NCBI GenBank assembly: GCA_033002965.1
Contig: JAURVB010011081.1
Span: 1 to 64,000 of the forward strand
Direction of reading: 5' to 3'
DNA length: 64,000 bases
Origin: Piper betle
Taxonomy: Eukaryota; Streptophyta; Magnoliopsida; Piperales; Piperaceae
This document shows positions 21,938 to 33,196 of this stretch, piece after piece. The stretch's first letter is position 1; each line of letters opens with the position of its first letter. The position numbers were made by a program, and so were the translations under genes. The notes below the pieces were generated by a model, which saw only the letters and a program-made list of their open reading frames with translations, did not search any database and was not told the origin of the DNA.

Positions 21938-22923
21938 GGAGAAAGTGACGCTGTAATGGGAGCACTGTGCTCCAATTTTTTTCAGCCGTTGGATTGAATC
22001 CAACGGCTGAAAACACCCAAGCACCATCTTCCCCTCCCTCCCTCCCTCCCCTGCAAATGTTGGTCCGCCGCGCCCCTGCCCGCCCCGCCTCGCTCCGCCC
22101 TGCCTCCCGCCCCTTCCCCGCGCGCCGCCCGCCCCGCCCACGGCCCCTAACTCTGCCCCGCGCCCCCCCCCGCGCCCCCACCCGTCCCCACCCTTCCCCC
22201 TCCCTTGCTTTCACCCCCCCCGCCCTCGCCCCGCCCCGCGGCCCTCGCTCCACCCGCCGACGGTGGAGCAAAAAACAGGGGCGGGGAGGAAGGCGGGGTG
22301 GAAGGGGCGATGGCATTTTCGAAATAAACATTTGATTCGCTCCCGAGTCAATATTATGGTATTGTATTTTTTAAAAAAATTTTAAAATCAATTTTGTAGT
22401 ATTGACTCGAGCCAGAGTGAGTCAAGTTTTTATTTTACAGTTTTTATTTTTTTAAATTATTTTTAATATTTATTTCGTAATATTGACTCGGGAGCGAGTC
22501 AAATGTTTATTACGAAAATGTCATCGCCCCTTCCACCCCGCCTTCCTCCCCGCCCCTGTTTTTTCGCTTCACCGTCGGCGGGTGGAGCGAGGGCCGCGGG
22601 GCGGGGCGGGGCGGGGCGGGCGAGGGGCGTGGCGGGGGGTGAAAGCAGGGGAGGGGGAAGGGTGAGGGTGGGGTGGGGGGGCGCGGGGCAGATTAGGGGC
22701 CGTGGGGCGGGGCGGGGGCGCGGGGGAAGGGGCGGGAGGCGAGGGGCGGAGCGAGGCGGGGCGGGGCGAGGGGCACGGCGGACCAACATTTGCAGGGGAG
22801 GGAGGGAGGGAGGGAGGGAAGATGGTGCTTGGGTGTTTTTCAGCCGTTGGATTCAATCCAACGGCTGAAAAAAATTGGAGCACAGCAAAGTTGGCTGTGC
22901 TCCATTACAGCGTCACTTTCTCC
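21938..22923. mobile_element. Foldback element FB1 flanked on both sides by (TA)n
   Basis: The 986-bp unit begins ggagaaagtgacgctgtaat and ends with its reverse complement. It lies between (TA)n tracts at 21915-21937 and 22926-22942. The arms (21938-22351 and 22483-22923) are near-perfect inverted copies around a 131-bp AT-rich centre. From outside in, each arm has a GGAGCAC..GTGCTCC hairpin, a gccgttggatt / aatccaacggc hairpin, a ccctccctccc run, a CG-rich tract, a ccgacggtg block, and a GACTCG-type short inverted repeat. It has no believable coding sequence. Insertion into (TA)n recalls microsatellite-targeting elements such as rice Micron, but the arms are not recognised. Confidence 0.75.
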
Positions 22924-24091
22924 ACATATATATATATATATAAATGCTACCATGCGCTGCATCAAAATGCAGCGCATTGGCAGCATTTTTATTTTGGGCC
23001 GTTGGATGAAAATCCAATGGCCCAAACATGTTTTTTCAATTTTTTTCCCCTCCCCCACCTCCTCCCGCCCCCCGCTGGCGGCCGGCGGCGAGGTCGTCGG
23101 CGGTGGAGCAGCACGGCAGAACAATGGGATAAAATAATTATGAAATAAATTTTATGAAATAAATTTTAAAAAAATTAAAATAATTTCATAAAAAAGATTT
23201 GACTCGATCTCAACTGGAGTTAAATTAGTAGTATGGAATAAATTTTTAAAAAAATAATTTTGTAGTAAAAACTTGACTTAAGTCGGGATCGAGTCAATAA
23301 TATAAAATAAATTTAAAAAAATATAAAATAATTTTGTAATAAAAAACTGACTCGATCATGTGCGGGATCGAGTCAAGTTTTTATTACAAAATAAAATTAT
23401 TACCGAATAAATTTTTATTACAAAATAAATTTTAAAAAAATAAAATAATTCCAGAATAAATTATTTTAACTCGAGTCGGGATCGAATAAAGTTTTTATTA
23501 AGAAATTATTTTATTCAATTTTTTTGTGTCGCTGCCTTAGGGCTGGATGGGCCTGCTCGGAAATACATGGCGCCGGTCTCATGTGGGACCAATAAAATTT
23601 TTATTACAAAATTATTTTATTTTTTAAAATTTATTTCGTAATATTGACTCGATCTCGTGCAGGATCGAGTCAAGTTTTATTACAAAATTATTTTATTTTA
23701 TTTTTAAATTTATTTCATAATATTGACTCAATCCCGTGCGAGATCGAGCCAAGTTTTTATTATAAAAATTTTATATTTTTAATTTATTTCGTAACAGGTG
23801 GAGAGGGGGTCAGGGGCGGCAGAAGGCGAGGCAGGGGGCCTGGGCCGGTGGAGGGCATGGGGGCAGCGGGTGTGGGGAGACGAGGGGCAGGGTGTGGGTG
23901 GCGGCAGGGAGGCGATCGGCAAGCAGAGGCGTCGGCGAGGAGTGGTTCAAATTTTTATTTTATGTTATTTTATTTTAAAAATTTATTTCGTAAAATTAAT
24001 TTGAGTAAGGAGCGAGTCAATTTTTTATTTTATTATATTTTATTTTTAAAATTTATTTCATAAATTTGACTCGAGTCGGGAACGAGTCAAA
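22332..24091. repeat. Array of GACTCG...CGAGTC short inverted repeats
   Basis: At least eleven imperfect palindromes of 20-30 bp of the form TTGACTCG(n)CGAGTCAA occur at 22332, 22402, 22483, 23199, 23273, 23348, 23464, 23644, 23723, 23998 and 24065. Many neighbours are 70-80 bp apart. They are separated by near-identical AT-rich spacers of the type tttttattacaaaataaatttt. Loops vary, for example gatctcgtgcaggatc and ggagcga-type cores. The array is spread over the centres of both foldback elements. Confidence 0.85.
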
Positions 24092-24665
24092 TTTTTATTA
24101 TGAAATTGCCATCGCTCCTCCGTTCCCCGTCGCGCCACCGCCGACGGTGATGCAGTGACGCCGGCTGGAGGTGGCTAGGGCAGCAGACGGCGGGGAGGAG
24201 CTCGGTCGACGGGCAGGGCGGCGGCGGGGGTGGGGGGCAAAACGGGTGGCCGGGGAGGGTGGCGGAAACAGGGCAGGGGCGAGCGGGGCCGCGGAGGGGG
24301 TTGGGGCGAAATAGGCGGCGGGGGGCAAGGAAACAGGCGGGGGTGGGGGAACACAGGGCAGGTGGGGGGAGGGCTGCGGGTAGGGGTCGGGCGGGGGCTA
24401 GGCGGCGGAAGGGGCGGCGGCAGAGGGGGCAGAGGGAAACAAGGCAGGTTGGGGGGAAGGCTGCGGGCGGGGGGCGTGGCGAAGGACGGGCTGGGGGAAC
24501 CAAGGCAGGTGGGGGGGAGGGTTGCGGGCAGAGGCGGGACGGGGCCGGGGCCGGGGCCAGCCGGGGGCGGGGCGGCGTGAACAGGGGAGAGGAGGAGAGG
24601 GTAAAAAAAAAATCCAGATTTGTTGCACTGCAGTGCGCTGCATTTTCACGCAGCACACTGTAGCA
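22945..24665. mobile_element. Foldback element FB2, related to FB1, flanked by (TA)n
   Basis: The ends are inverted: tgctaccatgcgctgcat at 22945 and its counterpart ending gtagca at 24665. Each end contains a hairpin, gcgctgcat..atgcagcgc on the left and gcgctgcattttcacgcagc on the right. Next inward on the left is ggccgttggat / atccaatggcc, the same kind of stem as in FB1. A C-rich tract and a gtcggcggtggagc block follow. The centre is AT-rich with many GACTCG/CGAGTC inverted repeats, and the right side is a 500-bp G-rich arm. (TA)n tracts lie on both sides (22926-22942 and 24670-24696). The arms are less symmetrical than in FB1. Confidence 0.65.
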
Positions 24666-24696
24666 CGCCTATATATATATATATATATATATATAT

Positions 24697-25763
24697 CATA
24701 AACAAGCTTAGACCCGTGCATTTTGCATGAGTCATGTCTAACAATTTTTTTAAAATTTTATTAAACAATAAAATTAAAAATATATGAAATTTAAAAAACA
24801 TAAAAAATTTTGTATTAAATAGAGTGTGATAAATAAATATATAATTATTTTACAATTTAACATCTACAAATTATTAGTTGAAAATTCCTGATAAATATTA
24901 TTTTTTCAAGGTCAAAGCAAAATATTTAGATTAAATATCCAATATAAATTGTCTTACACTAATAAGATTTAAACTTCCAAGTAGCCCTCAACTTTTAGTC
25001 AACAAAACTATACATAAATATTATGTAATTAGCTAAATTTGTACATTAAATTTTTATTATTTTCAATATGCAACATATTTTACTTTAATTAATAATATAT
25101 GAATAAATACAAAGTAATTTAAAAATGCAAATATTAGTAAATATTTAATTTTAAACACAATTTTTTCCAAATATATTTAAAAATATTATACTCGTTGAAA
25201 TCAATTTGAAATTATCAGAAAGCAAAAATTATATAAAGAAATTTTACAATTAAATTTTAAATATTAATATATATAATTAGTTTAAAATATTTATTTCAAA
25301 TAATTAAAAATAAATATTGAGTCTTGGGCGAATAAAAGATGAAAATAAATAGTTTTGAGCGAGTAAGAGAGGAGGTCTTAATTTAATTAACATTATACAA
25401 AGAAATATAAAGTAATTTGGAATGCAAATATCAATATATATTTAATTTCAATTTTTTTCCAAATATATTAAAAAATATGTTGCTCATTGAAATCAATTTG
25501 AAATTATCAAAAAATATATATATGAAGAAATTTTAAATTTTAATACATAATTTTTTAAAAGCACTTATTTTGAATAATTAAAAATTAATATTAATGTCTA
25601 GGTAAGTATCAAACGAAAACAAAGAGTTTTGGAAAGGCAAGAGAGGAAAGAGAAGAGGATAAAGGTGAGTTTTGGGATAAGAGGTGAAAGTGAAGATTTT
25701 TGGGCGGGTATGAGAGGTAGGGATTTGTAGGCTAGAATTAGTGTTGTGTGATGAGAAGGCCGA
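24697..25763. other. Intergenic, very AT-rich, with a ~290-bp direct duplication
   Basis: Two stretches, about 25090-25375 and 25393-25650, align in the same direction. Shared blocks are ttgaaatcaatttgaaatta, ttccaaatatatt and a final gag-aag-rich agagagg. Similarity is moderate, so the duplication is old. There is no coding signal. A gacccgtgcattttgcatga word at 24710 resembles the short inverted GTGCA motifs common near plant Helitrons, but nothing else supports that. Confidence 0.6.
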
Positions 25764-26065
25764 TGTAACACCCCAAATCCAGTTTATATTCAGGAACTGA
25801 ACTGGAATGTTATTTGTCTCAGTTAGGTCGGCTAATTCGAACCTAACTCATAAGGATCTACTCTCGGTGTCTTAAAATGAAGATACTAATCGCGATGCAT
25901 ATATGAACGCATAAAATCCTAAAATGCTACTATGTAAATGACATGCAAACTAATTTAGCCACCAACAACAATTACAATAAATCAATAAGAATTCAAATAA
26001 AAATAAAACGAACGTAGTCTCCCTTAAAAGTACAATTATGAACCACCCGCATTAAAATAGCATAT

Positions 26066-26068
<3 letters not shown>

Positions 26069-26114
<46 letters not shown>
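26069..26114. repeat. (AT)n microsatellite inside the solo LTR
   Basis: About 23 AT units, at a place where sister LTRs have only a few (for example 2034-2045 and 4347-4365). Confidence 0.95.
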
Positions 26115-26116
<2 letters not shown>

Positions 26117-26363
26117 GTGTGTGTAAGATATTTGTATTCACACAGAATTTCAATCTACAATATAAATCACTCTGAATCTAGGTCTCAACCCACCTGTACA
26201 TTCTATTCACATTTCACATCATATCATCATGTTTTGCATTTAATCACATTATTTCCAGTATAGTAACATGTAAAGAAAATATTAAACATTCAATCATCTA
26301 ACATGTGTGTCTAAGAGACCTCACTACTCTTCTGTCCAAACCAGCATATCCAGTATTTAATCC

Positions 26364-26394
26364 TCACACACACCCACACACACACCTACACACA

Positions 26395-26436
<42 letters not shown>
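26364..26436. repeat. (CA)n-rich microsatellite inside the solo LTR
   Basis: A CA run interrupted by ccca and ccta. It corresponds to the short tatatgtgtaggtgag site of sister LTRs, so it is a local expansion. Confidence 0.95.
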
Positions 26437-26440
<4 letters not shown>

Positions 26441-28762
26441 AAGAAAAATGTTAGTAACAAGTTTTACTAGTCCAGAAAATAACTAATATCAAACTAGCAG
26501 GAGAGCTAACCATCCCATTGAATAAAAATCTCATATACTTCCTCAAGAACTCTCACAAGGGCAGTAATGGGACCCGTCGACCTCAGGCGGTAGCGTCCTC
26601 TTTCCATATCATTCTCTTTCCTTGGCCATTTCATCTTCTCTTGCATGACAAATTTATTCTTTTCTCTTCCGCCCTCTATATCCTCCGTATTACTCCTAGC
26701 CCAGAGTACAAGGGCCGCGAGTACTCTTAGGCATACGCCTTTAATGCCCTTTTACGCCACAAGTCTAGGCATGCGCTGCACAGTAGTACCTCTAAACCTC
26801 CACACTCTTCCGAGTTTGAGAAACTCAAAGGTGGAGTTGTTAGGATCCCGCGGGAATAGAGTGGACGCTCACCAGTTCCAAACTCGTTATCGACTAGCAC
26901 GTGCCCACTCGCGCTACATGGTCATCAAATTTCCCTCATTCCATATCGCACTCAAAACACGAAAACTACATGTATATAGGCCTAGGTAGGGATTTATATA
27001 ATAGGCCCGAAGGCATCGTGAGCTGGATCTGAGTTTTGAAAACAAACTCGAGGGATCTCATCCTCAAAGGTTATTAATTTGGAAATGCGATCGACTAAAT
27101 GGCCCGTGTGGAGTGCGATTCGATAAAACCACCACTCAACACATCCTCTTTCCTGTTCTAAAGAAAATACGATAAAATGAGACAATAAATCGAGAGCGAG
27201 TCCTCAATGGACCTGGTAAAAGCTCCAAGTGTATCCTCACACATAGGGGCGAGCTCCTCCTCCGTCCATACACATCAAATCTAAAAGCTAATGGCCTGCT
27301 AACTGAATGATGCATCAAACTTGTCATGACATCACACTCACAACGCATTCATCATCTATCAAAGAATCATCAATAGAATATCTCTAAATCACTCTATTCA
27401 CATTGATTTTATTACATTTTTCTACAGTTATGTTGCAGTCAATTAGCATGCTCAAATTTAATTTACGTATTTAGATCACTATTATTTATTCACTATCAAT
27501 CAAAGCATTCAGATATCATTACTTTATTCATAATCAGACATTTATCACAACAATTAATTAATTCTAGCATGCTGTACTAATGAATATCAATTTTAAATAA
27601 TTAAATCTAAAGTAATTATACCTCGCGTCGTCGGCAATCCGCGACAATTAGGGTTTTGTCACGCATCTCAGAGATCAAATTCAGCGCTTGACGACACCCG
27701 AAGTTTGATCGGGTTTGACTGGATGAGTTCGATGGAAGATCCACCGAATTCCAGCAAATTCAGTATGGTTCCAGCAGCTTTTTGGCTGTTTCAGTGGTTT
27801 TCCTGCAGCTTTCCGGTAGTTTCCTAGCAACAATCGCTAACAACGTAAACTGGGGAATAGCGGTGGTATTGGGTACTATCGGAACCGGCTCGGCGAGCCC
27901 GACATGTCTACAACATCGACGTGGTCGGCGAAGGCTGCGGTTTGCCATAAAATGGAAAAAAGAGGTGGCGGTGATAGTGTGAAGAGATCCGGCCGATGTG
28001 GGCGGCACTGGGCTCCACTCCGATCGGGAAAGGTCACTAGAGGGTCGAAGGTGTCGAGGCGACCACTAGATGACCGCAACGACAGTCACCAGTGGCGGGA
28101 TTTGTGATAGAAATGAACGCGGTTGCGACAGCTTCATCTCGTCGAGGAGGCCGGACGGCGGCCTGGGGTGCTCAGGGTGGCACAGGCAACGGTGTCAGTG
28201 GCTGCGTGTGGCGACGGCAGTGGCGACAGAGTGGACGACAAGGGTTTGGGGTTGAGGTAGAGAAGTGTCGGGGGGATTTTGGGGGAGAAGATGGTGTTAG
28301 GGTGTTCGGTGGCTAATGCGTAAATAAAACTTGACTCAAGTTTGACTTGTGTCAAATATAATAACCAACTAATAATAAATCCAAAAAATCCAAAAATAGG
28401 GAAAATCCCATAAATTATAATACACACCACAACATCAAAATGGCATGCTCTATAACTATTAACCCACTCAAATTGTCTTATAATACGTTCTAACACTGTA
28501 AACGACCTAAAACTAATTTTATAGTCCGTTGTATATATAAAAGAATATAAATTGGCATACTCTAATATACTCTGATAACTTATTCTTTTATACTATATTC
28601 ATAACTTTATGATCTTATACTTAGGCACATGTGACCCTCATGATTCATAATACACAACCGACCTCAGTTCAGTATGCATATTCTGAAATTGACTCAATTG
28701 AAAATAATGGTCGAATCGACTAATTCTGACGATAAAACTCTGATTCAGGTCACGGTTTTATA

Positions 28763-29900
28763 GCCAAAGCAAAGTAAGAGAAAAAAATGGCATCCTACTA
28801 TATTATATAAATAGATAAATAATCAAATAGCATCACAAAGTATATATAGGAGGAGTCTCGATTCCTTATCTATTTGGATTGAGGAGGGAAAAAGTAATAT
28901 TTTTCTCACAGTCGTTTTGTTTGGAAGAAAATGGGAAAAAAAAATCTATAATAGAACAATATTCCCTTCACAACTATTTCTGCATGAAAAATGCGGAGAA
29001 AAAGATATAATAAGAATAATGCTATATAGAATTATTTTCTTACTAACCGCGTATATGTGAGAAAATGATCAGAAAAATATTTTTTTCTTTTCTTTTACTC
29101 ACATCTACTTTCTCTCATATTTTCATGATCCGAACAGACCTGTAGGGAGGTAGATCCCGTGCGTATATGACTTTACCTATATTATTATAAAATAATAGAT
29201 AGAGAGAGTGAAAGACCAACAGTGGCATATTAATTCCTAAGTCATTCTAAAATTTTTAATTTACAAGTTGATGCAATCAATTGTTTTCTATCCATCAAAT
29301 TAATCCATAAAAATATTCTGCTATTTATTTGTATCTTTGATATTACAGTTCAAAATTTGTCATTTTCTATGTTTTACGATGGTTTTTCAATAATATCATC
29401 ATTTTTGTTTATGTTTAAAAATATGTCTCATGATCTGTAATTTGTAGGTGAGCAGACACTTATCCTTCTGCTACATGAACCGTATAATTCAAACTCTTTC
29501 ACCCAATTGACAAAAATTTTCAATGGCATTAATAAATATAAAACAATTCCTAAAATACTGAAAAAATTTGTAAACTCATTGTTACATCCAAAATTATGAT
29601 TTTTACATGAAATAAACTTTTGACTCTTCGCTTCCTAGCTTGCACAAGGAAGCTAGCTCCTGTTTTAATAAATACTTTTAAATTACACTTACATATAACA
29701 GGTCCAGTTTTTTAAAAAAGTATATCAGCAACCGCTTATATATTCCTACTTCAACTAATTTATTATTAACCTTTAAATTATAAAGATAGTTGAATGATAA
29801 GGGGAATTTGCCTATATATATATATACACACACACACAACCAAGTAGATTTATATGTTGCTAAAATTGTTACATTAGCTTATGCTAATATATACCAAACA
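28763..29900. other. Intergenic with a possible MITE at about 28869-29146
   Basis: tctatttggattgagg at 28878 and the complement of atccgaacagacc at 29129-29141 are weakly inverted. The segment between them is rich in aaaatgag/ctcattttt words, which is the usual build of a small hAT- or Mutator-type MITE. Identity of the ends is low. The rest of the region shows nothing. Confidence 0.35.
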
Positions 29901-30791
29901 TGTGAGATCCCTCAACTCAGTCCCACATCTAATACCTACTAGGAGAAGATTCTGTTTATAAGTGGGAATAAACTATAGATCTTTAACTTGGGTTTATTGT
30001 TTTATATGGTAAGTAATTATGAGTGTATACAAAATGGGTTGCAAGTGAACATCAACAATGAGAGTTAATATTAAAAAATAATAAATAAATTACTTTTGAC
30101 AACTTCCAAAGGGTGTACGGACGAGAGGAGCATCTAATTTAGTTGTTATGGATACAATGATGTCCTAAAAACCTAGAGATTGCTCAAGGTTTAAAAATGA
30201 ATGCTAAAGACAAGATTGGACTAGGCCAAGAATTAAAAGTATTAGGTTGAGAGGTTGGGGTAACAATTTCCCTAGTGGGGATTCAAGTGACAACTTCTAG
30301 ATCTGGCACAATTTGTAAGTAAAAGGCAAATTAAAAGGAACTTTTAGAAGGATATGAGACCCTAAGGTATCGTGTAGATAATTGATTTATAGAGACATAT
30401 CTTTAGCATATTAACAAGCTTCTATTGAGTTAGAGGACATTCTAAGTTAGGTTAATTATAGCATAACACCGTTATGGGACAATGTGCCACTTATGTGTCA
30501 TGCTAGGTGCACGTGACACTTAGCCAATGAGCGTATATAGGACGTCTTTACAATCAAAGGTATTATCTAGGTAGTATGGGTGGTATGGGACACCTGTGCT
30601 ATATGTATAATAGTGTCTTGGGACAGTGTGCCCCACATATGAGTGGCAATGCTTAAATCAAAAAAACCAATTTTGCTCCATTATATTTTCGAGGGCGAAA
30701 AATTCCAAGCTGGGGAGTTTGTAAAACCCTAATTTTTCTCCTTATGACCCTATTATATTTTCGAGGACGAAAATTCCCAAGTTGGGGAGAT

Positions 30792-33147
30792 TGTAAAATC
30801 CCAAATAATAATAATAATAATAATAATAAGGCTATTTTATCTAGGGTTTTGTAAATCTTAAGAACGAACCATAAATATTATTAATTAAAATAATTCTTGA
30901 AAAAATTCAATATTATAAATTAATCAATTATGACCTTTATCATATCGGAACAATGAATGATATAATTATTACTGATTGCATTGTTTAAAAATCTTTGAGT
31001 TGGTCTGGGAAAGATAGAACGTTGGAGAATTTTATTTCTTTTAAAGTGGGATATTTTAAGGAGTTGGGTAGCGTCTCTACCCGGTTAAATTCTCTGTGTT
31101 GGGGTATTTCCACATACCCTAGTCGTCGCTACTTCTTCTTCACCATCATCGTTTCCAAATCTCTTCTCCTCTTCCTTGCCAGAGCGAGCATCCTACTTGT
31201 TTTGGTACCTTCCCTATCTTCTTTCTTTTTCTTTCTTCCATGTGCGTGCACGTAGAGTTCATGTTTAGCCATGTTTATTTATTTTGTTGTTTGTTGGTGG
31301 ATATCATGATCTGTTTTAATAATAGTAGATTATAATGTTATGAATCTCTATTAAATTGTTACATTAATCTTTATTGATAATAAGTTTTGATAATCATGTG
31401 AATTAAAGTATTAATCAATAAGAATCAAACTAATTTTTACACGATTAAGATTCATCCATGGCTGACAAGTTCTCGTGTTCGGCAAGATGGGAAATCACAG
31501 GCAAGCTTCGCCAGAGATCCTTCATTCATTCATTCCTCGACAGCCCCTCTGGGGGCAATGGTTGAAGAGTTGGCTTGCCTTATTCCTCGTTTTCGATGGG
31601 TTGAGGGATGTGTTTCAGTTGGTGGAATTGAGTTAGAGAATGTGACGAATGTGGCGGCTTGTCTCTGCAAACCAGTGTTTCATTTCTTCCCTCCAACCTG
31701 CCACCGGCGTTCGTGATGGTGGTTTCAACCAGGGATCCATTGCAGTGGATGACTGCAAGCCAAGAAAACCCTAGTCCTACCACTGGCACAGTCGCCCATG
31801 GGCGACCTCCTCGCCGGGAACAGGGCGGCAATCGTTCCAATTTATGGCCGATCTCGCTTGGTCGGACGCCAGTCCTGAGGTAGTGGAGCCTCATGTGAAT
31901 AAACGTTGTAGCAAGGTGCAAGAGATCAATCAGTGGCTAAAGTTGGCACCTTTGATGTTTGTATCTGTGGATGCCAGCCTAGGGTAGCCAATAGCAAAAA
32001 ATAGAGGTGACGGTGATGGGTGAAGAAATCCGACTGTCCTGGGCAGCGATTGGGTTCCAATCTGGACGGGGAAGGTCACTAGAAGGTAAAATGTAAAGTA
32101 TGACTTAAATGATTATATCACATGAATAATTAATTATCTCACTAAACTTGTTGTAAATGTTGAGAACTTAATATTTAATATTGTTGAATGTTGCATGCTT
32201 TATGTTGTTGAATTCTAATAATGATATATTTAAGTCATTTAGTCGCATGCATTTCCACTCGAATAAAATTACACTTATGTATAATTTTATATTCTCGTTC
32301 AGATTAAGATCATTGGTCACGGTTGTACGTTCACTTATGAACTATCCAGGTCCGTATAATTATTTGAAATGTTGTATTTTCCCTTTTGGCAGCCCTAGTT
32401 GGCCTAAGCCAAAATTCGACCACCATGCACCGGTGCAACTGGGGTTAAGGAATTAACTTAGTTCGACACGGGGCCTCACCCTCAAAAAAATTACTACGTA
32501 GGAGTCTTGGTCGACTTGAGTTCATATCCAACCACCATGTGTCGAGCGGAAACGGGGTCAATGAATTGACTCAATCCAACATAGGGCAGAACCCCCTGAA
32601 AGATTAAATACCTGCCCCCATGCGAAAAGAGGTGTAGTAGTACAAGACGGCTCATTATCCACTTGTGATACCGAGAGGGTGAGTCAATGGCAAATATCGG
32701 TAACTACAGGCCGTGGGCCACGTAGCATGTGTGCTCATGCATGGGATTGTAGCTGGATGGGGTGGCCACCTCTCCCAGCATAATTAGAGCTCAGCATAGG
32801 CTCATAACTACTAAAAGTTTCGAAAAATGATAATAGGGATTATATTGACTTGTTTCATTTAATTATGTGGCTTAGTGGTTATATCACTAACGCGGAATTG
32901 CCTCCACAGGTATGAGCATGGAAGGATGGGTAGAGTCGGGACAGTTGGAGGACTCTATTGTTAGACTATTCTTTCCTTGAGGTTGTTTGCATAGCAGTGG
33001 GATTTTGGTTCGGTTCATGGGCTTAAATTATTCTGAGCTTATAGTACATTTAAAATGATTGAAAATTAATAGAAAATTAATTTACGAGACACTTAGTTCT
33101 CGTATAGTAACACTTGGCTCGTAACTCGGAACGGGCGGGTCGTTACA
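30792..33147 (+). repeat. Family C LTR in the order PPT-LTR-PBS
   Basis: It runs from tgtaaaatccc to gggtcgttaca (2,356 bp). The sequence before it, tcgaggacgaaaattccc then aagttggggagat, is the 3' end of a gypsy internal region plus polypurine tract. It is followed within three bases by a perfect 12-base iMet primer-binding site at 33150. So internal sequence lies on both sides in the reverse of normal order. An (AAT)n run lies at 30803-30829. The stretch 31980-32090 is similar to 27950-28050 in the family A LTR. Confidence 0.65.
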
Positions 33148-33149
33148 AG

Positions 33150-33196
33150 TGGTATCAGAGCAACCTGAGCAACCTGGTTACAGGTGGTATCAGAGC
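33150..33196 (+). other. Two primer-binding sites in tandem
   Basis: tggtatcagagc, a perfect match to the iMet tRNA 3' end complement, occurs at 33150-33161 and again at 33185-33196. Each is followed by aacctg. A 35-bp local duplication explains the pair. Confidence 0.8.

Larger units (their letters stand above)
25764..28762 (-). mobile_element. Family A solo LTR, 2,999 bp
   Basis: On the plus strand it starts tgtaacaccccaaatccag, the reverse complement of the family A LTR end. It finishes at tcacggttttata, the complement of the family A start. Flanks gccga (25759-25763) and gccaa (28763-28767) form a 5-bp target duplication with one transition. No internal region is attached, so this is a solo LTR left by recombination. 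It carries expanded (AT)n and (CA)n tracts. Its ORFs are chance. Confidence 0.85.

Noticed and set aside
21604..24663. Many open frames of 70-190 codons in the foldback cluster
   Set aside because: Low-complexity Pro/Arg/Gly text from GC-rich tracts. Overlapping frames on both strands are equally open, and no domain is visible.
24700..24740. Helitron-like GTGCA inverted word near the (TA)n tract
   Set aside because: There is no 5' TC end, no 3' hairpin followed by CTRR, and no Rep/helicase sequence.
26372..26436. CRISPR-like or satellite array
   Set aside because: It is a simple CA microsatellite in plant DNA. There are no spacers.
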